Below are positions 53,954 to 62,720 of a stretch of 64,000 bases of DNA, piece by piece. The translations under genes were made by a program, and so were the position numbers. The stretch comes from Sphingomonas sp. Ant H11. Lineage in GTDB: Bacteria; Pseudomonadota; Alphaproteobacteria; Sphingomonadales; Sphingomonadaceae. Location: positions 48,371 to 112,370 of the forward strand of contig NZ_JSBN01000063.1 of assembly GCF_000797515.1 (NCBI RefSeq), in the 5' to 3' direction. The notes beneath the pieces were generated by a model that saw nothing but the letters and a program-made list of their open reading frames with translations, searched no databases and had not been told where the DNA came from. Position 1 is the stretch's first letter. Each line of letters starts with the position of its first letter.

Positions 53954-53982
53954 TTGCGTCAACGCCATGTGCACGCTATCGC
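53954..53982 (+). promoter_or_regulatory. Candidate phage-borne promoter for tRNA-Gly and mtn operon
   Basis: TTGCGT (53954-53959), 17-bp spacer, TATCGC (53977-53982), between the int stop and attR. After integration this stretch is the only local upstream DNA for the tRNA. Hexamer matches are weak. Confidence 0.3.
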
Positions 53983-54000
53983 AAACGCGCATCGACGCGG

Positions 54001-54034
54001 ATTGTCGGAATTCCGACAATCGGAATGTCGGAAC
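54001..54034. promoter_or_regulatory. Right-arm ATTCCGAC cluster with a perfect 20-bp palindrome
   Basis: ATTGTCGGAATTCCGACAAT (54001-54020) is perfectly palindromic, followed by ATCGGAAT (54019-54026) and TGTCGGAAC (54026-54034). Same octamer as the left-arm pair at 13840-13877. Lying 44 bp from attR, it is a likely integrase/excisionase arm-site cluster and could also affect tRNA transcription. Confidence 0.55.
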
Positions 54035-54077
54035 GCAGTCTGACGAGACGCCACAGAATGGCGGAATTGCTGGGCTT

Positions 54078-54116
54078 AGCGGGTATAGTACAATGGTAGT
54101 ACAGCAGCCTTCCAAG
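54078..54116 (+). repeat. attR: 39-bp core inside the reconstituted tRNA-Gly
   Basis: Identical to 13759-13797. The phage brings the 5' half of the tRNA; the 3' half beyond 54116 is chromosomal, so the gene is whole after integration. Confidence 0.95.
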
Positions 54117-54152
54117 CTGAATACACGGGTTCGATTCCCGTTACCCGCTCCA
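54079..54152 (+). tRNA. tRNA-Gly(UCC)
   Basis: 74 nt with CCA encoded. Acceptor GCGGGTA (54079-54085) pairs with TACCCGC (54142-54148); anticodon loop CTTCCAA gives UCC; T arm ACGGG-TTCGATT-CCCGT. The 5' half is phage-derived, identical to the truncated copy at attL. Confidence 0.97.
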
Positions 54153-54172
54153 GCCCGTGTCCCGGCACAGGC

Positions 54173-54786
54173 ATGACCGCAATCTCCTTTCCCAAGGCGC
54201 AGGACGCGATCGTCGCGGTCGGGCGCTGGCTTGATGGCAAAGGCTGGGCTCCCGCGACATCGGGCAATTATTCGGCGCGGCTGGACGACGGCAGCTTCGC
54301 CGTCACCGTATCCGGTCGCACAAGGGACGCCTGACGCGTGACGATGTGATGCGCGTGGATGCCGAAGGCGTGTCGCTCGACGGAAAGAAACCCTCCGCCG
54401 AAACCGCGCTGCACCTGACGCTATACCGTCTGTTTCCCGCATGCGGCGCAATACTGCACAGCCACTCGGCCACCGCAGTAGGCCTCAGCCGCGCGACGCC
54501 AGGCGATGGATATACCCTTACCGGCCACGAAATGCTGAAGGCCCTGCCCGGCATCGTGACGCATGAGACATCGGCGGTGCTGCCGATCGTCGACAACAGC
54601 CAGGACATGGCCGTGCTCGACGCGGCAATCACCCCTCGCCTGCTGGCACCGGGTGCAATCCCGGCCTATCTCATCCGCAGCCACGGTTTGTATGGCTGGG
54701 GCCAGGACATGGCCGAGGCCGAGCGCGTGATCGAGGCGGTGGAATGGATGATCGCCGCCGAACTGGCCGAAAGGAGCTTTCGATGA
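54173..54786 (+). pseudogene. mtnB: Methylthioribulose-1-phosphate dehydratase MtnB, frameshifted
   Basis: Class II aldolase-like dehydratase of methionine salvage. The N-terminal frame (AISFPKAQDAIVAVGRWLDG, then GWAPATSGNYSARLD) runs into an early stop because one C is missing near 54319. Restoring it gives VSGRHKGRLTRDDVM and the intact zinc site H-S-H (CGAILHSHSATAVGLSRATP), with the later H in LIRSHGLYGWG. The repaired length is about 204 residues, normal. It starts only 20 nt after tRNA-Gly, so the tRNA and mtnBDCA are likely on one transcript. Confidence 0.88.
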
Positions 54787-55325
54787 GCCGCCTGCAAGTC
54801 TTTGCCGAGGATGATGCCGCGACGCCGCTGCTCGACACCACCGACGCTGCTGAGATCGAGGCGACACTGCAGCAGGCGGGAGTCCGCTTCGAACGCTGGC
54901 CGCTCAAGCCCGTCACAACCGACAGCGATGTGCTCACGGTCTATGCGGACGAAGTGGCGCGGCTGACGGCAGAGGGCGGCTATCAGTCGATCGATGTCGC
55001 GCGGATCGCGCCCGATCATCCCGACCGCGCGACGCTGCGCGAAAAATTCCTGTCCGAACACACGCATGGCGAGGATGAAGTGCGCTTCTTCATCGACGGC
55101 GAAGGGCTGTTCACGCTCCACCATGACGGGCGCGTGTTCAACATGCTGTGCTGCGCGGGGGATTTGATCTCGGTGCCAGCCGGGATGCGGCATTGGTTCG
55201 ATATGGGGGCAGCCCCGCGCTTTACCGCGATCCGGCTGTTCGTGAACCCCGATGGCTGGGTCGCCGCCTTTACCGGCAGCGACATTGCCGAGCGCTTCCC
55301 GCGCCTGGAACCCGCAACCGCGTGA
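54783..55325 (+). CDS. mtnD: Acireductone dioxygenase
   Basis: 180 residues of the ARD cupin family. The metal ligands are in [17 protein letters not shown] (H-x-H-x4-E) with a distal His in GMRHWFD. With Fe2+ it turns acireductone into the methionine precursor 4-methylthio-2-oxobutanoate and formate. ATGA overlap with mtnB and GTGA overlap with mtnC show a tight operon. Confidence 0.95.
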   Translation: MSRLQVFAEDDAATPLLDTTDAAEIEATLQQAGVRFERWPLKPVTTDSDVLTVYADEVARLTAEGGYQSIDVARIAPDHPDRATLREKFLSEHTHGEDEVRFFIDGEGLFTLHHDGRVFNMLCCAGDLISVPAGMRHWFDMGAAPRFTAIRLFVNPDGWVAAFTGSDIAERFPRLEPATA

Positions 55326-55951
55326 AGGCGATCCTCACCGATATCGAGGGCACCACGTCAAGCATCGCCTTCGTCGCGGAGGTGTTGTTTCCGTATGCCC
55401 GTACACGCCTGGCCGACTATATTGCGGCGCACCCGGCGGAAACCGCGCCGATCCTGGCCGAAGTCGCCGCCAGCGAACCCGGCGACGCGGTCGCCACGCT
55501 GCTGCGCTGGATCGATGAAGATCGAAAGGCGACCCCGCTCAAGGCGCTGCAAGGCATGATCTGGGCCGATGGCTATGCCTCCGGCGCTTTTACCGGGCAT
55601 ATCTATCCCGATGCGGCCGCAGGCTTGCATCGCTGGCACGCGGCGGGGATCAAGCTCTACGTCTTTTCGTCCGGCTCAGTGCCCGCGCAGAAACTGCTTT
55701 TCGGACATAGTGAGGCAGGTGATCTGACCCCGCTCTTTTCGGGCTATTTCGACACCACCACCGGGCCGAAGCGTGAGGCCTCCTCCTATGCCAGGATCGC
55801 CGCGGCGATCGGGATGTCGCCGGGCGAGGTGCTGTTCCTGTCGGACACGCCCGAGGAAATCGCAGCAGCACGCGGTGCGGGGATGAACGCGCGACTGATC
55901 GATCGCTCGGGCGACGGCGGGGATATCATCACCTTCGACGATCTCTTTTAA
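55322..55951 (+). CDS. mtnC: Enolase-phosphatase (2,3-diketo-5-methylthio-1-phosphopentane)
   Basis: 209 residues from GTG 55322. HAD-type phosphatase: motif [14 protein letters not shown] at the N-terminus, motif [17 protein letters not shown] (near 116), motif [22 protein letters not shown] (near 171). It enolises and dephosphorylates the MtnB product to acireductone. Fits between mtnD and mtnA. Confidence 0.95.
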   Translation: MKAILTDIEGTTSSIAFVAEVLFPYARTRLADYIAAHPAETAPILAEVAASEPGDAVATLLRWIDEDRKATPLKALQGMIWADGYASGAFTGHIYPDAAAGLHRWHAAGIKLYVFSSGSVPAQKLLFGHSEAGDLTPLFSGYFDTTTGPKREASSYARIAAAIGMSPGEVLFLSDTPEEIAAARGAGMNARLIDRSGDGGDIITFDDLF

Positions 55952-55960
55952 GGACCCGCG

Positions 55961-56991
55961 ATGATCCTCCAAGGCACGCATCAACGCTCGATCACGCGCA
56001 CCGCCGATGGTGCCGGCGCGCGCATTCTTGACCAGCGCGAACTGCCGTGGACCGTGAAATGGGTCGAACTCCGCTCAGCGCGCGATGCCGAGCGGGCAAT
56101 CCGGGAGATGTGGACGCGCGGCGCGCCACTGATCGGTGCGACCGCAGCCTATGGGCTGGCGATGGCACTGGCGGAGGACGGATCGGACGGCGCGCTTGAT
56201 GCGGCCTACACGTTGTTGCTCGACTCGCGCCCGACTGCGGTCAATCTGAAATGGGCGCTCGATCAGGTTATGGAGACGGTACGCCCCCTCCCCGCCACTG
56301 ACCGTGCCCAAGCCGCGTTCGCGCGCGCCGATGCCATTTGCGACGAGGATGTCGCGCTGAACCAGGCGATCGGCGAACACGGCCTCGCGCTGTTCCGCGC
56401 GCTTCATGCGAAGCACCCCGATCGTCCGCTCAACATCCTGACGCATTGCAATGCCGGGTGGCTGGCGACGGTCGATTACGGCACCGCCACCGCGCCCATC
56501 TATCTGGCGCATGACGCCGGCATTCCGGTGCATGTCTGGGTCGACGAGACGCGCCCGCGCAATCAGGCGCGTTGCTCACCGCCTTTGAACTTGCCGGGCA
56601 TGGCGTGCCGCACACCGTGATCGCCGACAATGCCGGTGGCCATTTGATGATGACGGGCCAGGTCGATGCCGTCATTGTGGGCACCGACCGCGTGACCGCC
56701 AATGGCGATGTTTGCAACAAGATCGGCACCTATCTGAAAGCGCTCGCCGCCCGGGACAATGGCGTGCCCTTCTATGTCGCTTTGCCCTACACCACCTTCG
56801 ACGCAAGCACCGCGACGGGGGCGGACATTCCGATCGAGGAGCGCTCGGGCGACGAAGTGACCCATGTCGCAGGGGAAGGCGGGCGCATCCGCGTCACCGC
56901 CTCCGGCACCGCGAACCCGGCCTTCGACGTGACGCCCGCGCGGCTGGTGACGGGCTACCTGACCGAGCGGGGGCTACTGAAAACGATTTGA
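55961..56991 (+). pseudogene. mtnA: Methylthioribose-1-phosphate isomerase MtnA, frameshifted
   Basis: About 343 residues when one missing G near 56567 is restored ([17 protein letters not shown]). The catalytic Cys region (ILTHCNAGWLATVDYGTATA) and the later Asp ([20 protein letters not shown]) are intact. MtnA converts methylthioribose-1-phosphate to the ketose, the entry step after MtnP. The gene is 9 bp after mtnC. The shift lies in GC-rich sequence between two highly conserved segments and is probably an assembly error. Confidence 0.88.
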
Positions 56992-57001
56992 CGCGAGCGC
57001 A

Positions 57002-58144
57002 TCACGGTCGCCGCGCCATCCGTTCCAGCGCAGCATCCAGCGTCGCGTCCTGCTTGGCGAAGCACAGTCGCACGACGCTCCGTACCGCGTCCTCGGCATA
57101 AAAGGCAGACACCGGGATCGTCGCCACTCCCGCCTCCTCCAGCAGCCAGCGCGCGAACAGGACATCGTCCATGTCGACGCCCGAGGCGATCAGGTCGATA
57201 TTGAGGAAATAGGTCGCCGCACTCGGCAGCACGCTATAACCGAGTCCGGTCAACCCCGCCGCCAGACGATCGCGCGAGCGCTGATAGCCCGCGCGCATGT
57301 CCTCGAAATACCCGATATTTTTGCACAGCCCGAACGCCGCCGCCGCCTGCAAATTGGGGGGCGTGGTGAAGGTCAGGAACTGATGCGCCTTGGCCAGCAC
57401 CGAGGAGATCGCGGGCGCGGCGCACATCCAGCCGACCTTCCACCCCGTCAGCGAGAAGATCTTGCCGGCCGAACCGATCTTGACCGTGCGAGCCCGCATC
57501 CCGGGCTGCGCCATCAGCGAGCGGTGGTGCCGCCCGTCGAACACGACATGCTCCCACACTTCATCGCAGATCGCGATCGCATCATGGCTCACACAGAAAT
57601 CGGCGAGCAACGCGAGTTCATCGGGCGCGATCATCGTACCCGTCGGGTTGAGCGGCGAATTGAGCAGCACCAACCGCGTCCGGTCGCTGGCCACCGCCGC
57701 CAACGCATCGGCGGTGATGCGCCATTCAGGCGGCTCGAGCCGAACCAGCTTCGCCACGCCCCCGGCGCGCTGCACTAGCGGCAGATAGGCGTCGTAGAGC
57801 GGCTGGAACATCACCACTTCGTCGCCCGGCGACACCAAAGCGAAGATCGCCGCTGCCAGCGCCTCGGTCGCACCAGACGTAACGATTACCTCGCTCGGAT
57901 CGAGATCGAGCCCCTGATGCACGCGGTAATGGTCCGCCACCGCCTGCCGCAGCGCGGGCGTGCCTGCCATCGGCGGATATTGGTTCGACTCCTCGATCAG
58001 CGCGCGCGCCGCTTCGGCGAGCACATCCTCGGGGCCGCGCCCGTCGGGGAAACCCTGGCCAAGATTGATCGCGCCGGTCGCCCGAGCACGCGCCGACATC
58101 GCTTCGAAAATGGTGGTGCCGAGCGCGGTGTAAACCGAGTTCAT
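57002..58144 (-). CDS. Pyridoxal-phosphate aminotransferase, methionine aminotransferase-like
   Basis: 380 residues from ATG 58144, class I/II aminotransferase. The N-x-T-G motif is LNSPLNPTGTMI (near 169), the PLP Lys is in GSAGKIFSLTGWKVGW (near 230), and the Arg that binds the substrate carboxylate is in VRLCFAKQD near the end. It resembles YbdL, which prefers methionine and 4-methylthio-2-oxobutanoate. Lying convergent to mtnBDCA, it is a good candidate for the last step of methionine salvage. Confidence 0.82.
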   Translation of the reverse strand: MNSVYTALGTTIFEAMSARARATGAINLGQGFPDGRGPEDVLAEAARALIEESNQYPPMAGTPALRQAVADHYRVHQGLDLDPSEVIVTSGATEALAAAIFALVSPGDEVVMFQPLYDAYLPLVQRAGGVAKLVRLEPPEWRITADALAAVASDRTRLVLLNSPLNPTGTMIAPDELALLADFCVSHDAIAICDEVWEHVVFDGRHHRSLMAQPGMRARTVKIGSAGKIFSLTGWKVGWMCAAPAISSVLAKAHQFLTFTTPPNLQAAAAFGLCKNIGYFEDMRAGYQRSRDRLAAGLTGLGYSVLPSAATYFLNIDLIASGVDMDDVLFARWLLEEAGVATIPVSAFYAEDAVRSVVRLCFAKQDATLDAALERMARRP

Positions 58145-58170
58145 CGCTTGCTTCCTTCCGGCAAGAAGGT

Positions 58171-58256
58171 TGGTGGACAGGGCTGGATTCGAACCAGCGT
58201 ACGCTTGCACGGGCAGATTTACAGTCTGCTGCCTTTAACCACTCGGCCACCTGTCC
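58171..58256 (-). tRNA. tRNA-Tyr(GUA)
   Basis: 86 nt, minus strand, CCA encoded. Acceptor GGACAGG pairs with CCTGTCC; anticodon loop CTGTAAA gives GUA; long variable arm (CCGTGCAAGCGTACG) as in type II tRNAs. Confidence 0.97.
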
Positions 58257-58437
58257 CCAGGCGCGCATCCTTTGGGAAAGGATGGTCGCTTCAAAAAAAG
58301 CGAGGCGTGCCAATGCCGACCACATGCGCCCCTGTCAACGGCTAAGGTCAACCACATTGCGACAAGAGCGACCTTGCACGCGCCTCGCGCCGCGCATACC
58401 CACGCGGACACAGTCATTTTTCGTTGGGGGTTTCATC

Positions 58438-60048
58438 ATGCGTCGTGTCTTGCTTCTTGCCACCTGCGCAGCGCTCGTCACCGCGCCCGCGCTCGGCCAG
58501 TCGGTTGATCGCACGCAAACCACGCGAATCATCGACGAGGGCATTGCCCATAGCGAAGTGATGCTGACCGCAGAACATCTCGCCGACGTGATCGGCCCGC
58601 GCATGACCAATTCCCCCGCGATGCGCACGGCGGAGACCTGGACCCAGGCGAAGTTCACCGAATGGGGGCTGAAGAACGTCCACAAGGAAGGCTTCGATTT
58701 CGGTCGCGGCTGGTCCATCGTCAGTTCCAGCGTGAAGATGCTGACCCCGCGCCCGATCCAGCTCACCGCGATCCCCATTGCGTGGACGCCCGGCACCAAC
58801 GGGCCGATTGCGGCACCGGTCATCGTCGCGCCGATTTCACGCGTGCGCGATTTCGACAAGTGGCGCGGCAAGCTGTCGGGCAAGATCGTCATGGTCACGC
58901 TGCCCAACACTGGCTCCGAACCGGGCGAGGCTCCCTTCCAGCGCTATACCGGCGAAGAACTTGGCAAGCTCGACCAATATCAACAGCCCACCTACAATCC
59001 CGAAGCCGCCGACCGCCGCCTGAAGCGCCTCGATTTTGCGAAGAAGCTCGATGCCTTCCTGAAGAGCGAGGGGGCGGTCGCAATGGCGACGATGGCGTAT
59101 CGCGACGGCAAACTCGTCAGCGGCGAGGGCTACACCTTCGGGGTCGGCGATACGCCGTCGCTGCCCGCAGTTCAGATCGCAGCGGAGGATTATCGCCGCC
59201 TTGCCCGCCTCGCCAAGATCGGCCCTGCACCGACAGTGGAGATCAACAGCGACGTGCGCTTCGACGATAGCGACACGCGCGCCTATAACGTCATCGCCGA
59301 AATCCCCGGTTCCGATCCCAAGGCCGGTTATGTGATGGCCGGTGCCCATCTCGATTCGTGGGTCGCGGGCGATGGTGCTGCCGACAATGGTGCCGGCTCG
59401 GCAATGGTGATGGAAGCCGCGCGGATCATCGCCAAAACCGGCATCCGCCCCAAGCGCACGATCCGCTTCGCCTTGTGGGCGGGCGAGGAGCAGGGCTTGC
59501 TCGGCTCGCTTTCTTATGTCGAAAGCCACCTCGCCACGCGTGGCAACCCGAGCGACCCGAAACAGACCGGGCTTGCGCTGTACATGGGCTGGTCCAACCG
59601 TTGGCCGATCACGCCAAAGCCCGGCTGGGGCGAGCTGGCCGCGTATTTCAACCTCGACAATGGCTCGGGCAAGGTGCGCGGCATCTATGCCGAGAACAAT
59701 CCGGCGGTGGTGCCGATCTTCCGCGAGTGGCTCGCCCCGTTCGGCCCGATGGGGGCGAAGGACGTGGTGATCCGCACCACCGGCGGCACAGACCATGTCT
59801 TCATGCAGGCGGTCGGCGCGCCCGGCTTCCAGTTCATCCAGGATCCGCTCGACTATGACAGCCGCGTCCACCATTCCAGCATCGACACCTTCGACCATTT
59901 GAAGGGCAATGACATGCGCCAGGCCTCGACCATTCTCGCGTCGTTCCTGGTCAATGCCGCCAATGCCGAAAAGGCCCTGCCCCGCCCGCCCTTGCCGACC
60001 AAACCGGCGGTGACCGAGCCTTTCGCTTATTCCGACGAGGATGAATAA
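58438..60048 (+). CDS. Secreted M28-family zinc peptidase
   Basis: 536 residues. Signal peptide at 1-20 (RRVLLLATCAALVTAPALG), then a PA-domain-like insert (about 120-270) and the M28 catalytic domain. Zinc ligands are visible in order: GAHLDSWVAGDGAADNGAGS (His and Asp), WAGEEQGLLGS (catalytic Glu and Glu ligand), NLDNGSG (Asp) and VHHSSIDTFDH (His). It is a periplasmic or secreted aminopeptidase that feeds on peptides. Single gene with a normal length for the family. Confidence 0.9.
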   Translation: MRRVLLLATCAALVTAPALGQSVDRTQTTRIIDEGIAHSEVMLTAEHLADVIGPRMTNSPAMRTAETWTQAKFTEWGLKNVHKEGFDFGRGWSIVSSSVKMLTPRPIQLTAIPIAWTPGTNGPIAAPVIVAPISRVRDFDKWRGKLSGKIVMVTLPNTGSEPGEAPFQRYTGEELGKLDQYQQPTYNPEAADRRLKRLDFAKKLDAFLKSEGAVAMATMAYRDGKLVSGEGYTFGVGDTPSLPAVQIAAEDYRRLARLAKIGPAPTVEINSDVRFDDSDTRAYNVIAEIPGSDPKAGYVMAGAHLDSWVAGDGAADNGAGSAMVMEAARIIAKTGIRPKRTIRFALWAGEEQGLLGSLSYVESHLATRGNPSDPKQTGLALYMGWSNRWPITPKPGWGELAAYFNLDNGSGKVRGIYAENNPAVVPIFREWLAPFGPMGAKDVVIRTTGGTDHVFMQAVGAPGFQFIQDPLDYDSRVHHSSIDTFDHLKGNDMRQASTILASFLVNAANAEKALPRPPLPTKPAVTEPFAYSDEDE

Positions 60049-60126
60049 ACCCGTGTCTGTACCGCTTGCCTTTGACCTTATGCTTACTGCGCGCGCGCTG
60101 CGCGCTTCGATCGTGGAGACCAACTG

Positions 60127-60870
60127 ATGGCTCGCCGTGGACATCGCCCGTCACAGGCCCCTGCCGGTCGCCCCCGTTTTTGGGGACGCCACGCCGTCAC
60201 CGCAGCACTCGCCAACCCCGAACGGGTAGTGCGCAAACTCTGGGTGACGCGTGAGGCCGCCGCCAGCCTCGACATCCCGCCGGTGATCCCGATCGTCTAT
60301 GCCGATGTTGCCGATCTCGCACGGCTGGTGCCGGGCGATGCCCCGCATCAGGGGCTGGTGGCTGAGGTCGATCCGCTGGAGGATATGTGGCTCGGCGATT
60401 TGCTGCAGCAGGGCGAAGGCGACCAGCGCCCGTTGCTGGTGCTCGACCAGGTGACCGACCCGCACAATGTCGGCGCGATCATGCGCTCGGCCGCCGCGTT
60501 CGATGCGCTCGGCATCGTCACGCCCGACCGGCATGCGCCACCCGAATCGGGCACGATCGCGCGGGCGGCCTCGGGTGCGCTCGAAATCGTGCCATGGGTG
60601 CGTGTGGTCAACCTCGCGCGCGCGCTCGAGGAGATCGCTGAAGCCGGTTTCTGGCGCGTCGGGCTGACCGGCGAGGCCACGCAGACCTTAACCCAGGCGA
60701 TGGGCACGCAGCGCGTCGCGCTGGTGCTGGGTGCCGAGGGCGAAGGGATGCGGCAGAATACGGCATCGCATTGCGACGAGCTTGCGCGTTTGCCGATCTC
60801 CCATAAGGTTGAAAGCCTGAACGTGTCGAACGCAGCGGCCATCGCGCTGTACGCGGTGGCGTCACGCTGA
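60127..60870 (+). CDS. rlmB: 23S rRNA (guanosine(2251)-2'-O)-methyltransferase
   Basis: 247 residues of the SpoU/TrmH SPOUT class. Substrate-binding N-terminal domain starts FWGRHAVTAALANP. The three SAM-knot motifs are complete: DQVTDPHNVGAIMRSAAAFD (near 109), LVLGAEGEGMR (near 200) and LPISHKVESLNVSNAAAIAL (near 223). It methylates G2251 of 23S rRNA in the P loop. tRNA-modification paralogs cannot be fully excluded. Confidence 0.9.
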   Translation: MARRGHRPSQAPAGRPRFWGRHAVTAALANPERVVRKLWVTREAAASLDIPPVIPIVYADVADLARLVPGDAPHQGLVAEVDPLEDMWLGDLLQQGEGDQRPLLVLDQVTDPHNVGAIMRSAAAFDALGIVTPDRHAPPESGTIARAASGALEIVPWVRVVNLARALEEIAEAGFWRVGLTGEATQTLTQAMGTQRVALVLGAEGEGMRQNTASHCDELARLPISHKVESLNVSNAAAIALYAVASR

Positions 60871-60884
60871 ACGGGAGGTTCGAC

Positions 60885-61665
60885 ATGGCGGCACGTCTCG
60901 CGCGGCGGCTGACACCAAAGCTGCTCGGCGTGCTGCTCTTGCCCTTTGCCTTGGCCAGCTGCGTGCTGACCCCCCGGCACGTTCGTGTCGAGCTTGCGGA
61001 TCGACGCCGACCGGCACTTCACCTTCACCTATGTCGGGGAGGTGATCGCGGTCGATCTGGGCGGCGAGTTCGCCAAGGGTATGAAGGATGGCGGCGACGG
61101 CGATGCCAAGGGGACCGACCCCGCCGCCACCGACGATGAAGAGCCCACGCTCCAGAAAATCGCTAAGCAGAAACCGGTCCCGAAGGACACCAAGCCCGCC
61201 GAAACCGATGACAAGACCGCAACCGATGCCAAGAACCGCGCGATCGCCGCGACGCTCGCCAAGGAAATTGGCTATCGCAAGGTGACCTATCTCGGCGACG
61301 GCAAGTTCAGCATCGATTATGCCATTTCCGGCACGCTCGATCGCGGCTTTCTGTGGCCGTATAATCTGGACGCGGAGGTGCTGTTTCCGTTCATCGCGCT
61401 GGAAGTGCGGGCGAACAATACGGTGCGGATCAAGGCACCGGGCTATGCCAATCAAAGCGACGCCAGCAAGGGGCTGGCAGGCGGCATGACCGACAAGGGG
61501 CCGACAAGCCAGCTCGACGGCACCTTCACGCTCGATACCGATGCCGAGATCGTCAGCCAGAATCAGGAAGACGGCGCGGTGACGACGGGCACGCGCAAGA
61601 CCGTGACGTGGAAAGCGACACCGACCACCAAGGATGCACCGACGGCGGTGTTACGCTTCAAATAG
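60885..61665 (+). pseudogene. Outer-membrane-type lipoprotein, frameshifted
   Basis: The signal (LLGVLLLPFALASC, lipobox L-A-S-C) is in one frame and the mature part in another, separated by a C6 run (60970-60975) where five would give CVLTPGTFVSSLRIDADRHF. About 259 residues in full. The mature part has a Lys/Asp/Thr-rich low-complexity linker (KQKPVPKDTKPAETDDKTAT) and a beta-rich C-terminal domain (KVTYLGDGKFSIDYAISGTL). The sequence is typical of uncharacterised sphingomonad lipoproteins. It is 14 bp after rlmB. Confidence 0.7.
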
Positions 61666-61702
61666 AGGGTACGGGCGGCGACCGCGCCGCCCGCTTGTCG
61701 CC

Positions 61703-62020
61703 TCAATCCTCGGCGGCGATGCGGACCTTCAACCCGTCCAGCGCATCGGTCAGTTCGATCTGGCACGACAGGCGCGAGGTCGCGTCGCGGTCGGCCGAGG
61801 AATCGAGCAGATCGTTCTCGTCTTCGCTCATCTTGGGCAGTTTGGCCGCAAAGTCCGGGTCGACATGAACGTGGCAGGTCGCGCATGAACAGCAGCCGCC
61901 GCACAGCGCCAGAATTTCATCGATCCCCGCGTCCCGAATGACTTCCATCACAGAAAGACCGGCCTCACCGGCGAGCTCGCGTTCTTCCCCTTCGCGGGTC
62001 ACGACGATAAGCTTGGGCAT
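61703..62020 (-). CDS. 2Fe-2S ferredoxin
   Basis: 105 residues. The cluster-binding Cys pattern is in [15 protein letters not shown] (C-x5-C-x2-C-type adrenodoxin motif), with the last ligand in [14 protein letters not shown]. It belongs to the adrenodoxin/putidaredoxin type, which carries electrons to P450s or Fe-S cluster assembly. Its partner is not nearby. Divergent from the glycosylase gene. Confidence 0.93.
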   Translation of the reverse strand: MPKLIVVTREGEERELAGEAGLSVMEVIRDAGIDEILALCGGCCSCATCHVHVDPDFAAKLPKMSEDENDLLDSSADRDATSRLSCQIELTDALDGLKVRIAAED

Positions 62021-62093
62021 GAACGTTCCTTTGCGATAGCGACTGTCTCCACCGCCATGCCGCCAGATGCGGCCCCGATCAAGGTATCACCGC

Positions 62094-62717
62094 ATGGGCC
62101 TCAGCGCCGATCAGTTGAAAACCGCGCTGGACGCGCTGGCGGAGCGGGAACCCGCCTTTGCGGCCGCACTCGCCCGGGTCGGCTATCCCGAACCGCGTCT
62201 GCGCGAGCGCGGCTATGCCACGCTGCTGCGCACGATCATCGGGCAACAGGTCAGCACCAAGGCCGCGCAAAGTGTGTGGAACAAGCTGGAGGGGCTGGTC
62301 GGCTCGCTCGACAACCCGGCCAATATCACTGGCGCAACCGACGAGACGCTGCGCGAGGCGGGCCTGTCGCGCCAGAAAGCGGGTTATGCGCGCAGCCTCG
62401 CGGCGTTGGTGGCGAGCGGCGAACTCGATCTGCACCATCTGCCTGCGGATGACGAGGAAGCCATCGCCAAGCTGGTCGCGGTCAAGGGCATCGGGCGCTG
62501 GTCCGCCGAAATCTATCTGCTGTTCGCAGAAGGCCGGACCGACATCTGGCCGGCGGGCGACCTGGCGGTGCAAATTGAAATTGGCCGTATCCTCGGCCAC
62601 GAGGCGCGCCCAAGCGAGAAGCTGGTGCGTGACCTGGCCGAGCCGTGGCGTCCGCACCGTGGGGCCGCCGCGATCTTCGCCTGGCATCATTATCAAAGCG
62701 ACATGACGGTCGTCTGA
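62094..62717 (+). CDS. DNA-3-methyladenine glycosylase (AlkA-like)
   Basis: 207 residues from ATG 62094, chosen because AAGGTA lies 8 bp upstream; an in-frame ATG at 62067 has no ribosome binding site. HhH-GPD fold: LLRTIIGQQVSTKAAQSVWN (near 42), the hairpin VKGIGRWSAEIYLLFAEGR (near 132) and the catalytic Asp in DIWPAGDLAVQ (near 156). It removes alkylated bases in base-excision repair. The short length lacks the N-terminal AlkA domain, which is common in alphaproteobacteria. Confidence 0.9.
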   Translation: MGLSADQLKTALDALAEREPAFAAALARVGYPEPRLRERGYATLLRTIIGQQVSTKAAQSVWNKLEGLVGSLDNPANITGATDETLREAGLSRQKAGYARSLAALVASGELDLHHLPADDEEAIAKLVAVKGIGRWSAEIYLLFAEGRTDIWPAGDLAVQIEIGRILGHEARPSEKLVRDLAEPWRPHRGAAAIFAWHHYQSDMTVV

Positions 62718-62720
62718 GCC

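Larger units (their letters stand above)
13759..54116. mobile_element. Complete tRNA-Gly-integrated podovirus-type prophage
   Basis: Bounded by two identical 39-bp direct repeats that cover the 5' half of a tRNA-Gly gene; the excised circle would be about 40,319 bp. It contains integrase, CI/Cro switch, primase and helicase, terminase, portal, scaffold, capsid, tail, ejection and lysis genes. Late genes run leftward and early genes rightward. The virion gene order (portal, Bbp19-like, scaffold, capsid, Bbp16-like, tail tubular A and B) resembles the Bordetella BPP-1 group of short-tailed phages. Several genes carry single-base frameshifts that may be assembly errors, so the prophage could be functional. 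Confidence 0.95.
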
